DNA of 19,055 nt from an uncultured Bacteroidales bacterium (GTDB lineage: Bacteria; Bacteroidota; Bacteroidia; Bacteroidales; F082). The translations under genes and the position numbers were made by a program. Position 1 is the stretch's first letter; the number at the start of each line of letters is the position of its first letter. The notes beneath the pieces are model-generated. The model saw nothing but the letters and a program-made list of their open reading frames with translations, ran no database searches and was not told the DNA's origin. Below are positions 1-6,283 of this stretch, in pieces. Location: the NCBI GenBank assembly GCA_937906455.1, contig CALCYT010000017.1:1-19055 (forward strand), given 5' to 3'.

Positions 1-64
1 AAACGTGTAATAAAATGTAATAGAAAAGTTGTAAATGTTATAAATTTTTTGCATAACTTTGCAA
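1..64 (+). promoter_or_regulatory. Promoter segment, copy 1 of a duplicated 64-bp block
   Basis: A Bacteroidetes-type promoter can be read here: TTG at 29-31 as the -33 element and TAACTTTG at 54-61 as the -7 element (consensus TAnnTTTG), 22 bases apart. Transcription should start near 68, just before the GLPGLI gene. The whole block recurs at 3714-3777 with 62 of 64 bases identical, and it may continue left of the window. Confidence 0.7.
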
Positions 65-79
65 GTGGAGATTTAAAAA

Positions 80-925
80 ATGACTATTATGAAAAGGCTA
101 TTATTATCATTCCTCGTTTTTAATATTTCACTATCAGTATATGCCCAATGGTTTAACGAGCCGATCATCACACTTGATACAGCCCGAATTTGTGTTATGT
201 ATCAACTTACTTATATAGATGATACGCTTCATATTGACTTTAAAAGACAAGAGAAACAAATTCTTATTGCCGGATACGAATCAAGCAGTTACCAATCGTT
301 TAACCATCACAAGTTTGTTACTACTGGTCGTCAAAAGGTACAAGAAGGTAAAATGGTGGAATGGCTTCAATCGGGCATATCATCTGAAGATTTCGTTTAT
401 CATTTTAAATACAGGATATATAAACAGCAAACCAACGGTACTATCGTTACAACAGATCATGTGTTCTCTGTCGGATCGTTCAAATACGAAGAGAATAAAA
501 ATTGCTTTAACTGGGTTATAACATTAGAAACGGATACGATTAATGGTTATTTTTCCCAAAAAGCAATTTGCGATTTTGGCGGTCGCCAGTGGGAGGCGTG
601 GTTTACACCAGAAATACCATATAGCGAAGGACCATATAAATTTTGCGGTTTGCCAGGTCTGATATTGAGGATTACAGACAAAAAAGGACATTATGACTTC
701 AACATGATATCAATAGAGATACCTCCATCAGGTACAATGGTGGAGTATTATGATAATGACAATTATATCTTCACGACAAAAAAAGAATTTTTCAAAGCTT
801 ACGATGATAACAACAGGAACATGACAAACGTCGTGTTAGAAACAGGTGGTGACGCAACTGTCGCACAACGTGCCAGCCAATATGCCGCATCACAAAACAA
901 CCCTCTCGAACTTGACAGGAAATGA
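80..925 (+). CDS. GLPGLI family secreted protein
   Basis: This 281-residue protein has a signal peptide ending near YAQ (about residue 23) and carries the family signature GLPGLI at residues 190-195, preceded by the typical W-x-A-W-F-T-P and P-Y-S-E-G-P-Y-K-F stretch. GLPGLI proteins (TIGR01200) are Bacteroidetes exported proteins of unknown biochemical role, often encoded next to TonB-receptor-like barrels, as here. The start could be the ATG at 80 or the one at 89; MKRLLL from 89 gives a cleaner signal peptide. The stop overlaps the start of the next gene by 4 bases (ATGA), which indicates translational coupling. Family assignment is firm; the function is unknown, and a periplasmic or surface partner of the barrel is an inference. 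Confidence 0.88.
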   Translation: MTIMKRLLLSFLVFNISLSVYAQWFNEPIITLDTARICVMYQLTYIDDTLHIDFKRQEKQILIAGYESSSYQSFNHHKFVTTGRQKVQEGKMVEWLQSGISSEDFVYHFKYRIYKQQTNGTIVTTDHVFSVGSFKYEENKNCFNWVITLETDTINGYFSQKAICDFGGRQWEAWFTPEIPYSEGPYKFCGLPGLILRITDKKGHYDFNMISIEIPPSGTMVEYYDNDNYIFTTKKEFFKAYDDNNRNMTNVVLETGGDATVAQRASQYAASQNNPLELDRK

Positions 926-3513
926 GAAAGTTTGCGACATCAACGGTTTTGTTTTTGCTATTGGCTAATTTTGCAAACGCTCAAACGGTTTTGAACGGCC
1001 AAATCACCGACACGATAGGCTCACCGGTTCCGAACATCAGCATTCTGGTACATGGAGCCGGAAGCACTTCCATCTCAGCATACGGCTTCTCTGATATCAA
1101 CGGGTTTTACAAGATAACATTCGTTAGCGATGCCGATAGTCTGGATGTGAGGACAAACTCCATTTTTTATCAAAAAGCGAGCCGTAGAATAGCAAACTAT
1201 TCACAGTCAATTGATTTCATCTTGAAAGAAGAGGTTCAACGGCTGAAGGGTGTCACCGTGACGGCGCGACCAATTGAGCAGCGAGGCGACACTTTGGAAT
1301 ATTTCGTAGGATCGTTTGTGCAGCAAGAGGATAAAAGCATTGAGGATGTCCTGAAACGGATGCCGGGCATTGAGGTTTCCGACAATGGACAAATCACATA
1401 TCAAGGTGCGCCAATCCGGAAATTCTACGTCGAAGGCATGGACTTGACGGACGGTCGCTACGCCTCGATAAGCAAGAATCTGCCTCATCAGTCGGTGGCA
1501 TCAGTCGAGATTTACGAAAACCACCAGCCTATCAGTATGCTGGAAGACAAAATATCATCAGAGCAGGCGTCACTCAATATAAAACTATCAAAAAACATAA
1601 CGCTGACAGGCTCGGGCAGGGTCGGCATCGGGGCCTCCCCCTTTTTATGGGACGTGGCGGTGACACCCATGATTTTCACGAAAAAAATACAGATGGTGGC
1701 GTCATACCAGAGCAACAATACCGGCAACGACCTGATGATGTTCACCAGACAGATGACATACGAGCAGATGGCCAGCGAGCGACCTTCAGAAACCGATTTG
1801 GAGCTGTCGATACAAAAACCCAATCCGCCACTTTTCGACCAGCGCCGCTATCTTGACAACACCACACATCTCGCCAATTTCAACATTTTACTCCCACTAA
1901 ACAAGACGACACAACTGCGGACAAATATCTATTATCTCAACGACATCCAGCGACAGTCGGCAGAACAGACAACAACGCTGTATCTCCCCAACGACACGAG
2001 TTCCTACACCGAAAAACTGCACAACAGACTCTACGACCAACAGCTTTTTGGCACATTGACAATTGACCGAAATGACAAGCATTTTTACTTGAACAACAAA
2101 ACCAATTTTTCAAAACGATGGCAATCTTCGACAGGTTATCTTCTTAATAATGAGGACTTTATAAGCCAAAATCTCGACCAACAGCCAATAACTATATCAA
2201 ACGATTTGAGGGTGATTTTCCCGGTAGGCAATCACCTTTTGGACTTCGTTTCATACAATTCCTATGGTATAACTCCTGAAATATTGGAAATCGAACCGGG
2301 TGTTTTTACAGGATTGCTCAACGGCAGCGTTACATATCCGCTTACGAGGCAGGAACTCATTAAAAACCAGTTCTTTACCGACGAGTCGTTCAGCGGAATC
2401 TTCACATTCGGAAAAATCAGCATGAGTACGAAGGCAGGCGTCAGCCATCTAAACAAAACAGCCAATTCGGAGCTTTTGACTTTTGAAAATAATGTAACTC
2501 ATTATTATACAAAGCCATACGTTAGGGCAAACTTCGAATACAACCGCAAAAGGATGACTGTCACACTCAATCTGCCGCTTTCGCTAAACATTGCTCAAAT
2601 CAGTCCCAAATCTTCTGACAAGCAGTCGATTGAGCGGCTGTTCTTTAATCCGAGTCTATCGTTCAAACTCAATGCAGGCAATTTCTGGACATTCCGACTA
2701 TCCGGCAAATTCGAGCAGAGCATCGATAATTTCGAGCATTACTACGACAACTACATACTAAAAAACTACAACAGCATCTTGATTGAGTCGGCACCGTTAT
2801 CGGTCTCCGATAAAATTCGGGCTAATGCAAAAATCGATTTCAAGCAGCCGTTCATATCGCTAAACGCTTCGATAGCATACAGTTACCAATATCGTCATTC
2901 GGATATGATGTACAAATATTACATCGACGGCAACGGCACTTCAGTGCTTCAGATGGTTGAGTGTCCCAACAGTTCCAATTATCACATCATGAATGTGATG
3001 GTGAAGAAGTTCTTCTCGCCTATCAGGACAACTATAAGTTTGAACGGCAACATGGCTTTTACGAGCAGTCACATCATATTGAACGACAGCTTGGTTGCCA
3101 CATCTTCCATATCAACAAGTTTATCGCCGAGGATGATGGTAAAAATAACCGAGTGGCTACATGTCGATTACTCATTGAACTGGAACGTGATTGTCACAAA
3201 AGTCAGTGCCGATGAGAGAGGTGATGTGAAATACTTACGGCATAATTGCGACTTGCTGGTGTTCCCATGGCGGAATCATCTTGTTTGTCTCACGTCTGAA
3301 ATCTATGATTATCAGAAGGAAACGTTTCTCTATATGGATGTATCCTACCAATACTCTTTGCAGAAGTACAAACTTGATTTCGGGGTGAGGCTGTCAAACA
3401 TCTTCAACAACGATGCCTACATCTCATATTTCACCAGTAATTTCTCGATTATGGAGTCGGTTTACAAACTTCGTCCGCGAGAGATTCTGTGTTCGGTGAA
3501 GTTCCGGTTTTGA
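922..3513 (+). CDS. TonB-receptor-like outer-membrane beta-barrel with CarboxypepD_reg domain
   Basis: The 863-residue product has a signal peptide (to about NAQ, residue 21), then a carboxypeptidase-regulatory-like beta-sandwich (about 22-105, with the G-x-I-x-D-x-x-G-x-P-V-P pattern), then a plug-like segment (about 110-215, including EDVLKRMPGIEV and the Y-V-E-G-M-D-L motif). A long beta-rich region follows, ending in the aromatic C-terminus VKFRF typical of outer-membrane barrels. The architecture is that of SusC/TonB-dependent-receptor relatives, but the barrel is shorter than a full SusC (about 1000 residues), I see no SusD-like partner, and no TonB box was identified. It is co-transcribed with the GLPGLI gene (4-base overlap). 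Likely role: outer-membrane import or export of an unknown substrate; a peptide rather than a glycan is a guess based on the absence of glycan-utilisation genes. Confidence 0.85.
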   Translation: MRKFATSTVLFLLLANFANAQTVLNGQITDTIGSPVPNISILVHGAGSTSISAYGFSDINGFYKITFVSDADSLDVRTNSIFYQKASRRIANYSQSIDFILKEEVQRLKGVTVTARPIEQRGDTLEYFVGSFVQQEDKSIEDVLKRMPGIEVSDNGQITYQGAPIRKFYVEGMDLTDGRYASISKNLPHQSVASVEIYENHQPISMLEDKISSEQASLNIKLSKNITLTGSGRVGIGASPFLWDVAVTPMIFTKKIQMVASYQSNNTGNDLMMFTRQMTYEQMASERPSETDLELSIQKPNPPLFDQRRYLDNTTHLANFNILLPLNKTTQLRTNIYYLNDIQRQSAEQTTTLYLPNDTSSYTEKLHNRLYDQQLFGTLTIDRNDKHFYLNNKTNFSKRWQSSTGYLLNNEDFISQNLDQQPITISNDLRVIFPVGNHLLDFVSYNSYGITPEILEIEPGVFTGLLNGSVTYPLTRQELIKNQFFTDESFSGIFTFGKISMSTKAGVSHLNKTANSELLTFENNVTHYYTKPYVRANFEYNRKRMTVTLNLPLSLNIAQISPKSSDKQSIERLFFNPSLSFKLNAGNFWTFRLSGKFEQSIDNFEHYYDNYILKNYNSILIESAPLSVSDKIRANAKIDFKQPFISLNASIAYSYQYRHSDMMYKYYIDGNGTSVLQMVECPNSSNYHIMNVMVKKFFSPIRTTISLNGNMAFTSSHIILNDSLVATSSISTSLSPRMMVKITEWLHVDYSLNWNVIVTKVSADERGDVKYLRHNCDLLVFPWRNHLVCLTSEIYDYQKETFLYMDVSYQYSLQKYKLDFGVRLSNIFNNDAYISYFTSNFSIMESVYKLRPREILCSVKFRF

Positions 3514-3562
3514 GCTGATTTCTTCATATTAAAACCTATCGTTACTCAGTATTTCCGGAAAA

Positions 3563-3597
3563 AATTTCGTCACAAAATACGGAATTTCGTCACAAAA
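3563..3597 (+). repeat. Direct repeat pair AATTTCGTCACAAAA
   Basis: The 15-base sequence AATTTCGTCACAAAA occurs at 3563-3577 and again at 3583-3597, a 20-base period (two helical turns). The 11-base core TTTCGTCACAA is found a third time, inverted, at 3783-3793 beside the second promoter copy. Spacing on one face of the helix suggests a protein-binding site. The rest of 3514-3713 is AT-rich and shows no gene. Confidence 0.5.
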
Positions 3598-3713
3598 AAT
3601 ATCGACAAAATCCGTGTAATACTCTATATTTCAATGATTTACAATAATACATAACTTTCCATATCATTTTGCAATTCGTCCCCAAACCCCAGTGTTTTCA
3701 ACTGAACTCGTAA

Positions 3714-3777
3714 AAACGTGTAATAAAATGTAATAGAAAAGTTGTAAATGTTATAAATTTTTTGCATATCTTCGCAA
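3714..3777 (+). promoter_or_regulatory. Promoter segment, copy 2 of the duplicated 64-bp block
   Basis: This is the second copy of the block at 1-64, differing at only two bases (3769 and 3773). The -33 TTG is at 3742-3744 and the -7 element is TATCTTCG at 3767-3774, a one-base departure from TAnnTTTG. It lies 27 bases before the start of the DUF3244-like gene, so it likely drives the second cluster. Confidence 0.7.
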
Positions 3778-3782
3778 AAAAA

Positions 3783-3793
3783 TTGTGACGAAA
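3783..3793 (-). promoter_or_regulatory. Inverted third copy of TTTCGTCACAA (possible operator)
   Basis: TTGTGACGAAA here is the exact reverse complement of the core repeated at 3565-3575 and 3585-3595. It falls at the expected transcription start of the promoter at 3714-3777, where a bound repressor would block initiation. Copy 1 of the promoter (1-64) has no such site beside it in the window. Confidence 0.35.
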
Positions 3794-3803
3794 ATATAAC
3801 CAT

Positions 3804-4151
3804 ATGAAAAAAATATTGTTTATTTTATTCTTTGGGTTGTTGTCATCACAACTGTTTGCGGTTGGTGGTACGCCAATCCAAATCAAAAGAACGGATAGTA
3901 TTGGCAATTCCAGACCGATGGTAACTGACATTTCAGTGGAATTGGAAGGAAACACCATAGAGATTACTTTCGGTTCCGATTGCGGAGCCGCAGACATCAC
4001 TGTCGAGACATCTTCGGGTGCAACAGTGGCATCAGCTTATTGTGCAAGCACTCCAGGCTATTCGGAACTGACCATTTCAACACCGGGAAGTTATGTTTTA
4101 ACCATTGCAACAAGTGATGGTGTTTATAAAGGGCAACTAAACATTAATTAA
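3804..4151 (+). CDS. Small secreted DUF3244-like protein
   Basis: The 115-residue product has a clear signal peptide (cut near residue 19, LLSSQLFA) and a mature part made of alternating beta-strands. It ends in a G-S-Y-x-L-x-I-A-T-S-D-G-x-Y-x-G pattern. The layout matches the DUF3244 family of short exported Bacteroidales proteins, which have an immunoglobulin-like fold and no known function; assignment is by overall pattern. Two cysteines (in DCGAAD and AYCAS) could form a disulphide in the periplasm, fitting the thioredoxin-like protein encoded downstream. It is the first gene after promoter copy 2. Confidence 0.65.
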   Translation: MKKILFILFFGLLSSQLFAVGGTPIQIKRTDSIGNSRPMVTDISVELEGNTIEITFGSDCGAADITVETSSGATVASAYCASTPGYSELTISTPGSYVLTIATSDGVYKGQLNIN

Positions 4152-4200
4152 CATGAAAACAATTTGGATATTGGGGAAAAACAGATTTATTTGAGTAGTA

Positions 4201-4222
4201 TTACTTATGTCCACATAAGTAA
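4201..4222. promoter_or_regulatory. Perfect 10-bp inverted repeat (operator or hairpin)
   Basis: TTACTTATGT and ACATAAGTAA are perfect complements separated by CC. The site lies between the DUF3244-like gene (ends 4151) and the lipoprotein gene (starts 4280). No T-run follows, so it is a poor intrinsic terminator; a dimeric-regulator operator or a transcript-processing hairpin is more likely. Confidence 0.5.
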
Positions 4223-4279
4223 CTATCGTCTGAAATCAATTAACTCAAACTTAAATCATTAAACATAATAATTAATCCT

Positions 4280-4885
4280 ATGAAAAACATTTCTTTATTT
4301 CACAAAACAGTTACTGCAATTTTAATCGCAGCAATAGTATTTGCAACTTCATGCAAAAAACAAGAAGCCCCTGTCAAAATGCCAGAGACAACTCAGGCTC
4401 AAACCATAGATAAAGTTCCGTGGATTCCAATTATTGGAGGCATTGTGTATGTTTTAGTTCATGTAACAGAAGGTCGGTACTATAAAGAGGTAACTTATAA
4501 TCCGGACGGATCTGTCGCATCAATAAAAGAAGGCTGCAAAGGCTTAGGTTCATGCAGCGTAAGAGGAGAGAAACAAAATGCATCAGGAGGATTTACCTCC
4601 ATATCATCTGTTGTTTATGGCGATGACTATGACTATAGCGGAGAAGCTCAGCTTATAAAAACAAAAGATGGTAAAATCCTTTTAAAAATGTCCAATGAGC
4701 CAAATAATGAGGCTTGTTATCAAAACTTCTTCTATGATAATATTATTGAAATCTCGAGACCATGGATAATTGACGACTATGAAGTTCTTGATAAGTTGGA
4801 GCGTCTTTATGACAATGCCATTACAGTTCAAGGAAAATACGAAGTATTTACTTTGGAAGACGGAAAATACATTATCATTGGTTAG
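4280..4885 (+). CDS. Hypothetical lipoprotein with a Cys pair
   Basis: The 201-residue product begins with a lipoprotein signal: charged start, hydrophobic core, and lipobox FATSC with Cys25 as the lipidated residue, followed by KKQE. A hydrophobic stretch lies at about residues 48-63. Cys86 and Cys92 (GCKGLGSC) and another Cys near 146 could be oxidised, which is suggestive because the next gene encodes a thioredoxin-fold lipoprotein 11 bases downstream. I do not recognise the family. The gene is AT-rich like its neighbours and preceded by about 130 AT-rich bases with the 4201-4222 palindrome. Being a substrate or partner of the downstream oxidoreductase is an inference from adjacency only. 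Confidence 0.7.
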   Translation: MKNISLFHKTVTAILIAAIVFATSCKKQEAPVKMPETTQAQTIDKVPWIPIIGGIVYVLVHVTEGRYYKEVTYNPDGSVASIKEGCKGLGSCSVRGEKQNASGGFTSISSVVYGDDYDYSGEAQLIKTKDGKILLKMSNEPNNEACYQNFFYDNIIEISRPWIIDDYEVLDKLERLYDNAITVQGKYEVFTLEDGKYIIIG

Positions 4886-4896
4886 TCAAACAATAT

Positions 4897-5376
4897 ATGA
4901 AACATTTAATCATTTTATTATCGCTATTCGGGTTGGTCTCGTGTTCCAGCGCAGTCAACGGACATGGTGGCTCTTACAAGGCGGCAATACATCAAGTTAT
5001 TGAAAATCATGATAAAACAATGATTTTCATTGGTGCCGAGTACTGTCATTCTTGCAAAAACATGCTTGAAAAGAACATAAAACCTTATCTTGAAGGATTG
5101 GAGAAAAACAATGTCGGAATTGTCATCATTTATTATGGAGGGGAAGATATCATTGCCGGTTTGGAATCAGACAACAGATTGATTATCAAAGCGAATCTGC
5201 GCTTCCCTCCATTGATTAGAAAAGATGCCAATAAGATAATGAAGAGTCTGCTCAAAGACTTCAGGGAGACTAACGCGATGCCCATCCCACTGCTTGTTAA
5301 TAAAGATGGCTTTGTGCTAAACTACGAAGAAGACGGAGATTTGGGGTATGTAAAGATTGTTGAAGTTGCAAAATAA
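4897..5376 (+). CDS. Thioredoxin-fold lipoprotein (CHSC active site)
   Basis: This 159-residue protein has a lipobox (LVSC, Cys16), so it should be membrane-anchored and face the periplasm. Residues 43-53 (IFIGAEYCHSC) form the strand and redox motif of a thioredoxin fold, with CxxC at Cys50 and Cys53. A likely cis-proline occurs at Pro131 in PIPLLVNKDG, matching the P-T-L-x-x-x-x-x-G segment of thioredoxins. The family reduces or isomerises disulphides or reduces cytochrome-maturation substrates. The precise substrate here is unknown, though Cys pairs in the two upstream products are obvious candidates. It lies 11 bases after the lipoprotein gene and is the last gene of the + strand cluster. 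Confidence 0.8.
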   Translation: MKHLIILLSLFGLVSCSSAVNGHGGSYKAAIHQVIENHDKTMIFIGAEYCHSCKNMLEKNIKPYLEGLEKNNVGIVIIYYGGEDIIAGLESDNRLIIKANLRFPPLIRKDANKIMKSLLKDFRETNAMPIPLLVNKDGFVLNYEEDGDLGYVKIVEVAK

Positions 5377-5407
5377 GATAGATTTATTCCGGAATCTACA
5401 GTGCAAA

Positions 5408-6232
5408 TCACTCTTTCACAAATCTCAAAACTCCCGTTTTGATTTTCACGGCGTAAACGCCTTTTTCGAGACCGCTGATGTTGAGACCGGCGTTGTATGT
5501 TTCTTGTTTGATGAGACGGCCGAAGACATCGTAAATGGCGACGGTCTCACCGTCAGCACCTTCAATATACAGGAAGTCTTTGGCGGGATTAGGATAAACC
5601 GACAACGATGTCACGCTGTCTTCTTCCACTCCGTAATTGTATTGAAAAACGAGCTTGGTGTTGGCGCGTTGGTTCACCAACTCTTTGTAGCCGTCAAACG
5701 TGTCCAAGCCAAACGGGTCAGGGTTTTGGTTGTCGTCGGAATAACTGAGTGTTGCGCCGATGACATCAGAACATCTGAAATATCGTATCGCATAGTCGGA
5801 CGAGTTCTCGTCGATGGCTATCAGCAGGTTGTCAGCACCGTTGTAACGGAACGGAGTGTCAAAAGTGATTGTTATCCAGTCGTCGGTGTCGGCAGGGATT
5901 TCCCATTCGCCCGAAAACACCAAGTCGTCCGAGCTAACAGGTTCATAATCAGTCGCATCGGAGAATGAGTTCCTCGACACGTTTTTCAGGTAAACATCGA
6001 TGTCGGCGACGCTCCCGATGTTGTAGCTGTAAGCGATACGGAAGCTGATAGCTTTGATATATCCGGCGAATTGTATCTCACTCGCCAAATAAATCTGTTC
6101 GGTAAACGAAAAATTGTAAAAAGAGTTGAACGGCAGCTGGGTTGTCATGCCCGAGCCTTCGCCGATGGTGATTGTTTGCGCATGTGCCACGGCCGTCGTG
6201 GCGAGAAATGCAAAAAATAAAAGTCTTTTCAT
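5408..6232 (-). CDS. T9SS-sorted secreted protein
   Basis: This 274-residue protein has a Sec signal peptide (MKRLLFFAFL..., cleavage near AHAQ, residue 19). A beta-rich region with repeated aromatic and Asp/Asn residues spans about 20-200. It ends in a type A T9SS C-terminal sorting domain (about 206-274) with the signature Y-P-N-P-A-K-D near its start, then I-Y-D-V-F-G-R-L-I and a final G-V-Y-A-V-K-I. Such proteins cross the outer membrane through the gliding/Por type IX system and are then cleaved or surface-attached. The passenger has no catalytic motif I recognise; it may be an adhesin or binding module. It ends convergently with the + strand cluster, 31 bases away. Confidence 0.88.
   Translation of the reverse strand: MKRLLFFAFLATTAVAHAQTITIGEGSGMTTQLPFNSFYNFSFTEQIYLASEIQFAGYIKAISFRIAYSYNIGSVADIDVYLKNVSRNSFSDATDYEPVSSDDLVFSGEWEIPADTDDWITITFDTPFRYNGADNLLIAIDENSSDYAIRYFRCSDVIGATLSYSDDNQNPDPFGLDTFDGYKELVNQRANTKLVFQYNYGVEEDSVTSLSVYPNPAKDFLYIEGADGETVAIYDVFGRLIKQETYNAGLNISGLEKGVYAVKIKTGVLRFVKE
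5425..5447 (+). terminator. Weak terminator-like hairpin
   Basis: TCAAAAC (5425-5431), loop TCCC, GTTTTGA (5436-5442), then TTTTC. The 7-bp AT-rich stem and short T-run could end + strand transcription about 50 bases after the thioredoxin-like gene. It lies inside the 3' end of the opposing gene, so it may be chance. Confidence 0.25.
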
Positions 6233-6254
6233 AAAAAAAATGCGAAATTTCCCG

Positions 6255-6262
6255 CAAAGATA
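6255..6262 (-). promoter_or_regulatory. -7 promoter element for the T9SS protein gene
   Basis: TATCTTTG on the - strand matches the Bacteroidetes -7 element exactly and lies 23 bases before the start codon of the T9SS protein gene. No good -33 TTTG is seen at the usual 19-21 base distance. Confidence 0.45.
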
Positions 6263-6283
6263 ACAATAATTTTCAATCAGGTG

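Noticed and set aside
922..3513. SusC of a polysaccharide-utilisation locus
   Set aside because: No SusD-like gene, glycoside hydrolase or hybrid sensor is present, and the barrel is shorter than SusC; the coupled partner is a GLPGLI protein.
5357..5968. 203-codon + strand frame opposite the T9SS protein gene
   Set aside because: The - strand has a signal peptide and a sorting domain; the + strand frame has neither and overlaps the end of the thioredoxin-like gene.
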